Part shown: piece by piece, positions 40,471-50,371 of the stretch | Layout of the letters: every line of letters begins with the position of its first letter | Position numbering within the stretch: the stretch's first letter is position 1 | From: Tritrichomonas musculus | Lineage: Eukaryota > Parabasalia > Tritrichomonadida > Tritrichomonadidae | NCBI GenBank assembly: GCA_039105265.1 | Contig: JAPFFF010000057.1 | Span: 186,001-250,000, forward strand | DNA length: 64,000 bases | Reading direction: 5' to 3' | The notes under the pieces: model-generated | Seen by the model: the letters and a program-made list of their open reading frames with translations, nothing else | Told to the model about the DNA's origin: nothing | Databases searched by the model: none | Made by a program: the position numbers and the translations under genes

Positions 40471-40799
40471 TTAGTTAATGTTGCTCGTTTTAGTCGAATT
40501 TAGTAGAATGTCAAAATGATCGTTGGAAATGGATCTTATTTTGCAAGTACAAATAGCAATATTACTTGGAAATAGATGATGTTTCAGATATAATCACTGA
40601 ATTGACTGATTTTATTTTATTAGTGGAGTTTGGTATCTTTGATATCTTTTTTATTTTTTATTTTTTATTTTTTCATTCTTTGAATTTTTGAATCCATTGA
40701 ATTTTTTGATAGGTGATTATTTTGCTAAAATAAACTTCTTTTAAATTTGAGAGGCCTCAGAAAATTGAGAGAACGAAGCAATATAATAGGAGAGTACCT
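40470..40799 (-). repeat. right terminal inverted repeat, unique part
   Basis: Inverted partner of the left arm (GAGAGGCCTCAGAAAATTGA ... GGAGAGTACCT). It includes the mirrored ATGATCGTT at 40516-40524. Confidence 0.85.
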
Positions 40800-41035
40800 C
40801 ACCAGCTAATTGAACCTTCTCTTAAGCATTATTATTTTAAGTTCAAAGCATTTCCATCGAAATCATGATTTTTGGGGAAAATAATAAAATTCTTTTGAGA
40901 TCAAATTATAAAATTTTGGTCAAATATCTAAAGATTTCACATATTTAAGAAGAATAAGCCATTTATTTTTATTCAATGAATAAAATTGTGATTCTTGATC
41001 TTCAAATTATATAAATTTTCTATGATCCTAAGTTT

Positions 41036-41347
41036 ATGAATAATAATAATATTCTTTATTTTTATCCTGAAATAAATGCAATGTTAAAAAATAAAATAGA
41101 TATTGAAGATGCTATTTATCAGGAAAAAGATATTTTTTTGGAAAAAAGTAAAAATGGAGAAAATGATACTTTAGCCTGTAAAATCATTCAAGTAGACTTA
41201 TTTGATGAGTTTATTTTAAAATTACATTATTTACATAGATATTTGCTTATATTTTCAATAAAGCTAACTTCTTTCAAACCCCACAATTATTTCTATAAGA
41301 CTTTACAATTAAAAAATTTAACGATTATTTTAAATTCAAAAACTTAA
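41036..41347 (+). pseudogene. remnant of a DUF3447/ankyrin gene
   Basis: A 103-codon frame with ATG. Its middle (KSKNGENDTLACKIIQVDLFDEF) is the GENDxYxCxLI block found in three other ankyrin genes of this window. What follows does not continue as ankyrin sequence and ends in a stop. The usual 170 residues before the block are missing as well. It is therefore a short remnant, just outside the right end of the transposon. Confidence 0.6.
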
Positions 41348-41620
41348 AATGATACTATCTAACCTAATGTTCATTATTTCCTCATAATATTTATATTTAT
41401 TTCTTAGCATATAGTAATAAAAAATATATCATAATATTTTAGATTTTTATGGAACAGAATCTAGTACCCACACATATCAAGCACCTTGTCTTGGTTTTTT
41501 TTTAAAAAAGTTTGTGATAATTTTTTGAAGTTAAATTTTAAAGGAAGTTAACTTTTTGAAGTTAAAATTTTAAGAAAATTTTTCCTTTTTGAAAAGAAAA
41601 TTTTATATTAATAATATAAA
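41348..41620. other. intergenic before the SPRY gene
   Basis: A/T-rich DNA. Short imperfect repeats of GAAGTTAAxxTTT precede the start (41527-41570), in a position where a promoter would be expected. No motif is certain. Confidence 0.3.
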
Positions 41621-42478
41621 ATGTCAGCAACGCAAATGAAAGTTCTTAAAATATATTATAAAGGGACGTGCCAAGAACTTAGTGTTTTTGATGAGACACC
41701 ATGTGAGGATGTTTTTGGAATTTTAAAGCGAGTTTTTCGGATTCAAGAAAGTATAGACCAATTCTTTTTCCAAGACTCTGAAGGTAGAATTGTTGTCCTT
41801 CCAAAAAAGATTCCAAATGAATTATCTCTTTTCCTTTACGTTCGTCAAGAAAATAGCGAAACTAATATGCCAGCTACTGAAAAACAAACTCTCAAATGGA
41901 GGTTCATATGTACACAAGGTACAGAGAATCAATTGGTTGATGGAATTCGTTATTCACCAATCAATTCGCCAAATGATAAATATCATCCCAGTATTATCAG
42001 CTCAGTTAGCTTTTCGCAAGGCAAACATTTTACTGTTATTAAACTAGATTCACATGGATGTGGTTGGGTCGGATTAGGCTTACCAGGTTCACCACCACAT
42101 TATTTTAATCCAGGATGGCATTGCGCATATGGATATAGTGGCCTTCCAGAATCAGAATTACCTACTTTTATACGAATTGGTGAATCTCAATGTGATCAAT
42201 TAACCAAATTAACCGGAATTGTAATTGATTATGATTCAAAAACTGCTTATTTCGTACAAGTGAACCCAGAAACATTCGTTCCTGTAAAAATTGTTCTACA
42301 GGTCACAGATCTTCCAAATTCTGTTGTGATATTTGCCGGAGCCAAAGCATGGCACTGCATTACTCCTCCACATACTGGAATAACATTGGTCAAAGACTCC
42401 TTGCCTTATCCTGATTTATCAAAACTAGAACCTAAAGTAAGAATTTCTTGGATAACTGATCAAATTCACAAAGTCTAA
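41621..42478 (+). CDS. SPRY-domain protein with ubiquitin-like or PB1-like N-terminus
   Basis: 285 residues, ATG start. Residues 6-78 (KVLKIYYKGTCQELSVFDET ... NELSLFLYV) have the beta-grasp look of ubiquitin-like or PB1 domains. From about 92 to 270 the sequence fits a SPRY/B30.2-type beta-sandwich: SSVSFSQGKHFTVIKLDSHG, WVGLGLPG, a Trp/Tyr-rich loop (PGWHCAYGYSG) and TGIVIDYDSKTAYFVQVN, where SPRY proteins have the GVxLDYxxxxxxFxxN strand. SPRY domains bind short peptides, often as substrate receptors, and no enzyme activity is expected. The pairing with a ubiquitin-like head makes a role as an adaptor plausible, but this is inference. No membrane or export signal. Confidence 0.75.
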   Translation: MSATQMKVLKIYYKGTCQELSVFDETPCEDVFGILKRVFRIQESIDQFFFQDSEGRIVVLPKKIPNELSLFLYVRQENSETNMPATEKQTLKWRFICTQGTENQLVDGIRYSPINSPNDKYHPSIISSVSFSQGKHFTVIKLDSHGCGWVGLGLPGSPPHYFNPGWHCAYGYSGLPESELPTFIRIGESQCDQLTKLTGIVIDYDSKTAYFVQVNPETFVPVKIVLQVTDLPNSVVIFAGAKAWHCITPPHTGITLVKDSLPYPDLSKLEPKVRISWITDQIHKV

Positions 42479-43129
42479 TTACATAAACATTTCTTTTCTA
42501 TATTACTTCGCATATTTCATTTAAAATTAAATCAAAAATTATAATACGTTAGAGATCAAGAGAGCAGCCAACCTGGAATATCCATAATCCAAAGATAGAT
42601 CTAATTTTAAATTTCATGAAATATGGGAAGAAAAGGCACAATATAATATTTTAAACCAAGTTTCAAATCTTTCAGTTCCTTGATCAAGTTTATATTTATG
42701 AATTTGAATAAAGATGAAAAAACCTTTAAATAAAGATATTTTGAAGAAGAAGAAATTGTACAAATTAAAAGTAATTTTTGAAAAAGGAGTTGATTTGGGC
42801 CAATTATTTATTTATTTATTTATATTAAGTGCAGACATTTATGTTAGTATTCTTTTAAATAAGTATAGCTTTTATATATATATAGAACTTTTTCTATGAG
42901 AATTATGAAAAGAGTAAAATAAAATAAACTGTAATTTTATATGTTTTTGTATATTAAAATAAAAGCAACAAAAACATTTGAAATTTAAATATTATATATA
43001 TAAATAATATATAAAATTATTAGTAACGAATATTTAATGCTATCTCAAATATATTGTAAGAAATATAAGTATTTTTATTTTTTGTTTAGGTAATACAAAT
43101 TTGTTGTAAAACTTATTTTCTTAATAAAT
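42479..43129. other. intergenic, AT-rich
   Basis: About 650 bases without a supported gene. A 61-codon frame (42714-42899) is hydrophobic and Lys-rich without homology, and is taken as chance. The last 150 bases before 43130 are almost pure A/T. Confidence 0.4.
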
Positions 43130-45397
43130 ATGAGCATTGAATCATGGATTGATAAAATGAAAAATGTCCAGAGAGTTTTTCTAGAATACCTAAGAGACGA
43201 ATCTAATCTCGAAGAAAATTTTGAAAATCTAATTCAAATTATTAAAGATCAGCAAATCGCAGAAGAAAGATACGATTTCAAAGAATTGTTGCATCTAATT
43301 GATAAAATTATGAATAATCACAAGCGTGTTAACAATTTTTTGAATAAAATTGAACGCATTCTTCAACATTTTAAAAGCAAAATCACCGAATATTTCAGCA
43401 ACGATGAAATCTTTGAAATTTTTAAATACAATAAAAGAATTCTTTTATTTCTAGTTGAAGAAAAAATCATGACATTTAATGAATATATTGTATCAGAAAT
43501 AACTAGAAATGAATTTAACTACCAAAAACAATATGCACAATATTTTGCACCCGAAATCAGACCGTTCATCACAAAAGAATTCATTCAAAAATACGGAAAA
43601 CCAGAATTTAGAAAAATAAATCATGTAATATTCAGGACAAATAATTCATGTTTGACTGAAGTTTCTTTTATTAAAGAAATAATCAAAGAAAAACAAAGTG
43701 ATTTTTATGACAAACGACAAGAAGGCGAAAACGATGGCTATTTATGCAAACTGATTCGATTAAAACAAGCAAAAGCATTCTTTGTTTATGCCAACAAGAT
43801 GAACATAATACTTACAGAAAAAGTTCCTTTGTCAATCTTTGAAACGAATTCAATTTTGATGAATGATAATGTCACATATATCGAATATGCAGCTTTTTTT
43901 GGATCAAAGGAAATTGTAATGTGTTTAGAAAATATCGGATATGAATTAAGTTCAAATATGTGGTTATTTTCAGTCCATAATGATGAAACAGAATTAATTG
44001 AATATCTTAAAGACAAATCAATTAAACCACCAAAAGATGATTATGCAAAAGTTCTTAAAGAATCGATAAAATGTCATCACAACAACCTTTCAAATTACAT
44101 AATCAACAGTTTTCTAGGAGAAAATTTTATATCAAAAAGTGAAGAAGGACATCAAATTGAAGGAAAGTTCCATAATAATATGTTTCGACCTGCATATGCT
44201 TATCACAATTATTGTTTTTTCCCAAAAAATATAAAATTTAAATATTCTTTTTATTATTTGTGCGAATTCGATTATGTTAAACTTGTCAAATTTTATTTAG
44301 AAAACATGAATATTGATATAAACGCTGCCATCACTAAAAATAATAAAAAAGCAAAAATTTATCAAATGAAATATTTTATAAAATCCAATTATTGTTATTT
44401 TTATCGTATTACACCCATTTTCTCAGCTGCAAAAAATAATAACCAAGACATTATTGAAATATTATTATCACAGGATGGCATTGAAATTGGTGATTCTGCT
44501 TTCATTTACTGTGATAAATTGATAAAATTCACAATTCCTTCTTTTGTAACTTCAATTAGATCGAATACATTCTATGAATGCAAATCATTGAGAGAAATCA
44601 CAATTCCTTCTTCAGTAACTTCAATTGGCGATGATGCTTTCAGTAAATGTTCATCATTAATGCAAATCACAATCCCAAATTCTGTAACATCAATTGGAAA
44701 TTCTGCTTTCCAAGGATGTTTTTTATTGAAAGAAATTCCAATCCCATCATCAATAACTTCAATTGGAGATTATACAATCTCTTCTTGTTCATCACTAACA
44801 CAAATCACAATCCCAAATTCTGTAACATCAATTGGAAATAATTCTTTCAAATTTTGCACATATTTAACGCAAGTCACAATTCCATCATCTGTAACATCAA
44901 TTGGTAAATGTGCTTTTTATTATTGTTCATCTTTAACAGCAATAACTATTCCTTCTTCTGTAACTTCAATTGAAATTGAAACTTTCTACAAATGTAAATT
45001 ATTGACTCAAATTTCATTTTCAATTCCATCTTCTGTAGCTTCAATTGAAAATGAAGCTTTCAGTCATTGTAGTTCATTAACACAAATATCAATTCCATCA
45101 TCTGTAGTTTCAATTGGAAACTTTGTTTTTAAGAAATGTTCAAAATTAACAAAAATCGTTATTCCTTCTTCTGTAATATCAATTGGATTTGAAACTTTCA
45201 AAGGATGCTCATCACTAAGGAGAATATCAATTCCATCATCTGTGACATCAAATGGAGATGATCATCTCAATAGATATTCATCATTAACTCATATTCCAAT
45301 TACAGCATCTGCAATACTAATTGGATTTCATTATAATTCATTATTAAAAAATATTATAGAAAGTAGTGAACCCAATCCGGTTATAACTCTAGAATAA
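43130..45397 (+). CDS. ankyrin (DUF3447)-BspA leucine-rich repeat fusion protein
   Basis: 755 residues, ATG start (MSIESWIDK), frame intact. Residues 1-200 are helical and charged. The block RQEGENDGYLCKLIRLKQAK (about 199-218) and the DUF3447 ankyrin-like region follow (IEYAAFFGSKEIVMCL, SIKCHHNNLSNYII), with a last ankyrin unit TPIFSAAKNNNQDIIEILL near 430-448. From about 450 to 735 there are 12-13 BspA/TpLRR repeats of 23 residues (TSIGDDAFSKCSSLMQITIP). Unlike the surface BspA protein at 46877 there is no signal peptide or transmembrane segment, so the product should be inside the cell. The last two repeats are eroded (SNGDDHLNRYSSL). It is the intact sister of the broken gene at 25586-28274 and the best guide to that gene's structure. 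Role: protein-protein contact; partner unknown. Confidence 0.85.
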   Translation: MSIESWIDKMKNVQRVFLEYLRDESNLEENFENLIQIIKDQQIAEERYDFKELLHLIDKIMNNHKRVNNFLNKIERILQHFKSKITEYFSNDEIFEIFKYNKRILLFLVEEKIMTFNEYIVSEITRNEFNYQKQYAQYFAPEIRPFITKEFIQKYGKPEFRKINHVIFRTNNSCLTEVSFIKEIIKEKQSDFYDKRQEGENDGYLCKLIRLKQAKAFFVYANKMNIILTEKVPLSIFETNSILMNDNVTYIEYAAFFGSKEIVMCLENIGYELSSNMWLFSVHNDETELIEYLKDKSIKPPKDDYAKVLKESIKCHHNNLSNYIINSFLGENFISKSEEGHQIEGKFHNNMFRPAYAYHNYCFFPKNIKFKYSFYYLCEFDYVKLVKFYLENMNIDINAAITKNNKKAKIYQMKYFIKSNYCYFYRITPIFSAAKNNNQDIIEILLSQDGIEIGDSAFIYCDKLIKFTIPSFVTSIRSNTFYECKSLREITIPSSVTSIGDDAFSKCSSLMQITIPNSVTSIGNSAFQGCFLLKEIPIPSSITSIGDYTISSCSSLTQITIPNSVTSIGNNSFKFCTYLTQVTIPSSVTSIGKCAFYYCSSLTAITIPSSVTSIEIETFYKCKLLTQISFSIPSSVASIENEAFSHCSSLTQISIPSSVVSIGNFVFKKCSKLTKIVIPSSVISIGFETFKGCSSLRRISIPSSVTSNGDDHLNRYSSLTHIPITASAILIGFHYNSLLKNIIESSEPNPVITLE

Positions 45398-46876
45398 TAT
45401 CATCTTATTCAGATATAAATGAATTAAATAATATAATAAATGTAAGCATTTGATTGCTTTTTAAATTCATTGATACTGTACTTAACTGAATGCTTTTTTA
45501 TAAAAAAAAAAACTTATATTAACGTATTTTTCAAAAAAAAATTGAAAAAAAATCTTTTATATTAACGTATTTTATTAAAAAGGTTCTTGATTTTTGAAAG
45601 CAGCGAAAAAGAAAATTTTGTTAAATATTTCATTAACTTATAAAAAATGCATTTATTTTCATTGAAATAATTAAATTCATTCAGTTAATGTAAAACGCGA
45701 AATAATTGAAAATATTTAAAATTGAGATCATTTATTGATTAATATTTTTTCATAAAAATAGTTATTTTAGATATTAAAATGGCTTATTTAGCTTCTTAAA
45801 TTGATATAATATGGTATTTAACGGTTAAAATCGGTATGAATGATTTTTAAATTATTTTAAAGGAGTAAAAAAAAAAATTCTCAAAAAGTTTATTTAGACC
45901 ATATATGCATACAAAAAGTTCATTTTGCTTCAATTCTGTTCAATAAAATTAAACCCTATTTATTATATAATAAATTATTTAAAAAAATCAGTTGTATATA
46001 AGGTTTCACACATTTTTGACACTTCGAGTGGTATATAAGGTTTCAAGAAAACAGTCTCATTAAAAAGTACAATTACTATGAATGTTTATGCTTATTTCTT
46101 AGAAGAAGGAATTGTTAATGAGTATAACTATAAAGAATCCATCAAATAACTGTTCAAAATTAACGTATAATTATGCTTTGATGATATAAAAAGGACCAAG
46201 TGTTGTAATAAACAACGAAGAATCACTTGAATACTTCAAAAAGCACAAAGAATTTTTTGATTATTTCATTCAATTTTGAAAGTTGTAAAAGGCGCTCTTC
46301 TTTGCCCTTTTTAAAGTCAATCTGAAATAGCTCTATGTGTTCTGTTTTCATATATAATTGAATTAATTAGATATTTTAAATTGAAAATTTTTATCTCTTT
46401 CCTCTCAATTCTTTTCGTTTTTATCTCAATTTATTGAAATTTTATATTAATTTTAAGGAGGGTTTAATCAGTTTTTGTTTTTTGAATATCTTAACAAATA
46501 CTCAATTTTTAAAATTAAAAATAAAAATACATAATTATACAACGGCATAATAAATAAAAAATTGTATAATAAATAATCAAACTAAAGAATTCATGAAGCA
46601 TTTTTAACCTCTCTATTCAAATTTCGATATGAAAAAAGATTTTTTGAAAACTTGTATTTAAAGAGTTATAAATGCCTGAAAAGGAGCTTTTTTGGTGGTG
46701 AGGTGGGAAAACAAAAAAAAATTAAAATAAAACTCAGAAATCCCCACAATTTTTGATAGAACGATCATTTTTTGAGAGGCATCATACCGCCTTAAAATTT
46801 TTTTTTGAGAGAAATGCTTTAAAAATTCTTTCAAATTATTTAAATTATCTCATTGTTTTTTCGATTCGTTAATTCT
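45398..46876. other. long intergenic stretch with eroded coding traces
   Basis: About 1.48 kb. Around 46080-46280 there are open bits such as NVYAYFLEEGIVNEYNYKES and INNEESLEYFKKHKEFFDYF, which read like decayed helical coding sequence, with stops between them. A direct repeat ATATAAGGTTTCA lies at about 45996 and 46030. An AACGATCAT motif is at 46760-46768. The rest is AT-rich. Confidence 0.45.
46760..46768. promoter_or_regulatory. AACGATCAT motif (Myb-element-like), copy 3
   Basis: AACGATCATTTTTTGAGA lies 109 bases ahead of the ATG at 46877 of the BspA surface protein. The reverse of the same 18-base context (TTCTCAAAAATGATCGTT) occurs ahead of the Sel1 gene at 10856. The shared flank makes a common control element more likely than chance. 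Confidence 0.35.
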
Positions 46877-48973
46877 ATGCTTTTTTTCTTCATCATTTTC
46901 ATCATTAGTGACAACAAATGCAACGATTTTTTCTGTTATTCACTTATTCAAAATAGGAATGAATGGGAAATAATAGGAATTTCGCAAAATTTTAACTTTA
47001 TCAATTATGGACATAATAATTTAGAACCTTTAAGCATTTTACCAAACTTTGATGACGATCAGTCGCCGTTAACATCAATAAACCTCTGCTTTCCATCCCC
47101 AAAATACCCGATTACTCTTCATATTCCACAATCAATTAATTATATCAGATCGCGTGCATTTTACAAAGTCGAAAATATTCTTATCGATCTTACATTCAAT
47201 GATGGAATTGTTCTCGAGGATGGAGCCTTTCAAGGCTGCACAGGCCTCAAATCAGTTACCTTTTTAGGAAAAGTAGATAAAATTGGCGAACAATGCTTCC
47301 AAGACTGCATTAACTTACAAGAAATCTCGCCCATTGATGCAGAAACGATTGGAGAGAGAGCCTTTCTTGCTTGCAGCAACTTAAGCAGTAGCATTGTCCT
47401 TGGAAGCAGGACTAGAACGATCAAAAAGCATTCATTTTCATTTTGCACAAAATTGTGGGGTAATTTGGTCATACCGGACAGTGTTGTTACCATTGAAGAG
47501 AATGCCTTCCATGGCTGCGGAGGATTGAATGGAACATTGAAATTGCCAAATAAGCTCAGAATTATTGATCGTTTTGTTTTTTCTGATTGTAGCAAAATAA
47601 ATGGTGAATTACTCATTCCAGAAACCGTCGAATCTATCGGCGACTATGCCTTCTTCATGTGCTATGAATTAAGCAGAAAATTGAATTTTCCACCGAATTT
47701 GAAAACAATCGGTGACTCAGCTTTTTGGAGCTGTTTTCGGTTAACTGGCGGTTTGGCATTTCCTGACACAGTTTCTTCGATTGGCCAAAAGTGCTTCAGT
47801 TTCTGCACTCTCTTCAACGGAGAGCTGAAGCTTCCGAGCAATTTGAAGCTTATAAACGAATCATCCTTCATGTTCTGTATCCATCTTTCTGGCGAGCTTA
47901 AACTGCCAGCGAGCGTCAAATCAATTGAAAGGTTTGCATTCAACAACTGCAACAAATTGACAGGTAATTTGACCATACCTGATTCTGTTGTGTCAATTGA
48001 AACAGAAGCTTTTCGAAGGTGTTACGATTTGAACGGTTTTCTGAAGCTCTCAAACAATCTTGAATCAATTGGCGAGTCTGCATTCACTGGATGTTGTGAA
48101 TTGAGAGGTTCTTTGGTCGTTCCAAATTCAGTGAAAGTCATCAAAGATTCCGCATTTAACGGTTGCACTGGTTTTCAAGATTCTTTGATCTTATCAAATT
48201 CTCTCCAACAAGTCGGAAAAAGTGCTTTTTATTGCTGTTCTGGTTTCTCAAACGATCTGCAAATTCCTGGCAGTTTGTGCATAATTAGTGAGCAAGCGTT
48301 TGCTAACTGTTCGAATCTAAAATCAGTGAGATTTCCAGATAATGTGACTGAAATTCATGATAGAGCTTTTGAATATTGTATGAGTTTGTCAGGAACGTTG
48401 TTGTTTCCAGATTCAGTAAAAATCATTTCAAAATTTGCGTTTGCTCATTGTTATAATTTGAGTGGATATTTGGTCTTACCAAAAAATGTTCAAATAATCG
48501 GGAATTCTGCTTTTTTGGAGTGTTCGAAATTGACAAGGAATTTGACCATTCCTGGCTCAATTAAAATAATTGACAGCGAAGTTTTCAAGGACTGTTTTGG
48601 CTTGAATGAAACGTTGACAATTCCATCGTCTGTTGAGCAAATTAATGAAAACGCTTTCTTTGGAACTAAATTCAAAAAAGTCGTTTTCACTGGCGATAAT
48701 GAAGTGAAGTGTAGCCATTCAATTGGGCTTGAGTCTGGCACAATCATCACTGTAAATGAGAATTACAAATCAGATAGTTTTTGTTCATATAAAACTTTGG
48801 TTGATAAAAGAAAGCGGCCTAAAAAAAGCGGTTTTCCTACTTGGGGAATCGTTGTTATTGTAATGTCTTGTTTGGTTGTGATTTTTGCTATTTTTGTATT
48901 AATTGTTTGCATTAAAAAGAAAAAAAATGGTTTCATAAGTGCCTTGGAAGAAAATAATGAAGACATATTGTAA
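46877..48973 (+). CDS. BspA-type leucine-rich repeat surface protein
   Basis: 698 residues from the ATG at 46877 (MLFFFIIFIISDNKCNDFFC). An in-frame TTG at 46853 would add eight residues but is not needed. The start makes a good signal peptide with cleavage near residue 13-16. About 22 BspA/TpLRR repeats fill residues 75-600 (LKTIGDSAFWSCFRLTGGLA; VVSIETEAFRRCYDLNG), here in the long variety with an extra GxLxxP turn between units. A transmembrane segment lies at about 656-679 (WGIVVIVMSCLVVIFAIFVL), then KKKK and a short acidic tail. This is the standard type I layout of trichomonad BspA-like surface proteins, which are thought to contact host or bacterial surfaces. Codon use is GC-richer than in the cytosolic BspA fusions of the window. 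Confidence 0.92.
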   Translation: MLFFFIIFIISDNKCNDFFCYSLIQNRNEWEIIGISQNFNFINYGHNNLEPLSILPNFDDDQSPLTSINLCFPSPKYPITLHIPQSINYIRSRAFYKVENILIDLTFNDGIVLEDGAFQGCTGLKSVTFLGKVDKIGEQCFQDCINLQEISPIDAETIGERAFLACSNLSSSIVLGSRTRTIKKHSFSFCTKLWGNLVIPDSVVTIEENAFHGCGGLNGTLKLPNKLRIIDRFVFSDCSKINGELLIPETVESIGDYAFFMCYELSRKLNFPPNLKTIGDSAFWSCFRLTGGLAFPDTVSSIGQKCFSFCTLFNGELKLPSNLKLINESSFMFCIHLSGELKLPASVKSIERFAFNNCNKLTGNLTIPDSVVSIETEAFRRCYDLNGFLKLSNNLESIGESAFTGCCELRGSLVVPNSVKVIKDSAFNGCTGFQDSLILSNSLQQVGKSAFYCCSGFSNDLQIPGSLCIISEQAFANCSNLKSVRFPDNVTEIHDRAFEYCMSLSGTLLFPDSVKIISKFAFAHCYNLSGYLVLPKNVQIIGNSAFLECSKLTRNLTIPGSIKIIDSEVFKDCFGLNETLTIPSSVEQINENAFFGTKFKKVVFTGDNEVKCSHSIGLESGTIITVNENYKSDSFCSYKTLVDKRKRPKKSGFPTWGIVVIVMSCLVVIFAIFVLIVCIKKKKNGFISALEENNEDIL

Positions 48974-49428
48974 AGTTGGACTATGTTTTTATTATTATCT
49001 TGTTTGTGTGTTTTTTTATATGAAATGCTTTAACTTTTCAAAGCATTAGTTAATAAAATTTGTTTATTTATATAGCTATAAATTGAATTGCAAAATAGGA
49101 TTTCTAAAGATTTTAACACATTTTTTATAATTGAAAAAAAAAAAAAAAACTAACATTTTGGTTTTTGTGATAAAATGAATATTTATTTATGCATTTGTTT
49201 TCTATATATAATATTAATCAAAAGTTAATTTAACCATATTGCCAATAAATGCATTGTTAAAGAGATATTGGGTTTTAATTATAAATCCACATTATTGACA
49301 CATGGATTGTCCAAGAGAAGAAGAAAGAGATTATATTAATTAATGGATAACTAATAGATAAATAGATAAATATACTTACAGCCGTTATTAATTAAATTTT
49401 ATATTTTTATTTATTTGATCTTAATCAG
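48974..49428. other. intergenic between BspA gene and inverted-repeat element
   Basis: About 455 AT-rich bases with a 13-A run near 49138. No gene or repeat recognised. Confidence 0.4.
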
Positions 49429-50368
49429 ACTTTAAAGATAGGGGGGTTAACCGCCAAGAAAATGTCAAAAAAGTATTTTTATAAAGATTTGATTAAATAA
49501 AATAATTATTCTAATTCTTTATACATAGTAATATATATTTTTATGCTCAAATTAAAAATTCGCTTATTTTGCCAGGAATTATAGAGGAAATAAATATTCA
49601 ATCAAAAAATTTGAAAATTCCCACTTTTTCATATAACTATAATTCTCTTTCAAGCCAAAATATCTTATGAATTAAAAATTATGGTGTAAAATATTTAAAT
49701 AAATTATAATTATAAAATATAAAATAATTTAAATAAATTATAAAAAAAACAAAAAATGATATCTTTACAATGAAGAGTTAAATCAAATAAAACAGTATAT
49801 TAAAATATGAAATTTGTTAGGAATTATTTATTTATATATCACAATAATTGAAATTTTAACAGTTAAAAGTAGTGTTATTTCATCAAATTATTGATATATA
49901 TTTCAAAAAAAAAAAAGTAATAAATGTTTGTTTACTTTTGATTGTTTAACCATTTCTTAATAGATGGTTATGGTTATTTTTCTTCAATTTTTGTTTTTCA
50001 TAAGGAGAAATAATAAATCTTTGAAAATATCTTTCATTTGATGTTTTTTAATAATTTTTTGAGGGTTTTATTGAATAAAATTGAATACTTGTTTTATCAT
50101 AAGGAGTTTAAATCCAAAAATATATTAGATAATGGCTTTTTATAATGATTTTTAATAAGTAAAAAATGTAATTTATATCACATGTCATTAAAACTTTGAT
50201 CTCTTATAACTCCTGGCAAAATAAAGGAGATTTTTTTTAATGCAATTTTTTATTATTCATAAATGCTGCTATATTTATTTAATAATTTATTTTGCATTGA
50301 TCTTTAGATTTTTTTTTCTCTCAATTTTATGACAACGGTTGAGCGGTTGACCCCTCTATCTTTAAAGT
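49429..50368. repeat. 940-bp inverted-repeat element (MITE-like)
   Basis: The ends are inverted copies: ACTTTAAAGATAGGGGGG-TTAACCGCC at 49429-49455 and, read from the other strand, ACTTTAAAGATAGAGGGG-TCAACCGC from 50368 inward. Further in, the two sides share a second block (TTATTTTGCCAGGAATTATA at about 49562-49583 and its counterpart near 50205-50225). The arms are thus about 150-200 bases, imperfect, with AT-rich sequence between and no gene. No matching target-site duplication is visible next to the ends. Two readings are possible: a non-autonomous element, or an old inverted duplication of a gene's 3' flank. The second is suggested by the right end lying only 3 bases from the stop codon of the F5/8C gene. 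Confidence 0.65.
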
Positions 50369-50371
50369 ATT

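Larger units (their letters stand above)
35410..40799. mobile_element. Merlin/IS1595-type DNA transposon with long terminal inverted repeats
   Basis: A 5.39-kb element. Its ends are inverted copies: AGGTACTCTCCTATTATATT at 35410 and the complement at 40780-40799. The match continues for about 350 bases as near-identical sequence and then into inverted satellite arrays. Inside is one transposase gene (38552-39397 +) of the IS1595/Merlin kind. The remaining 4 kb are non-coding, with two more tandem-repeat fields (37495-38085 and 39545-39850). Flanks ATGTCTGAT and CACCAGCTA do not match, so no target-site duplication is visible; Merlin elements normally make one of 8-9 bp. The near-identity of the arms suggests fairly recent activity or gene conversion between arms. 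Confidence 0.8.

Noticed and set aside
42714-42899. 61-codon frame with a hydrophobic end, as a possible small membrane protein
   Set aside because: Composition is what A/T codons give by chance, and there is no family resemblance.
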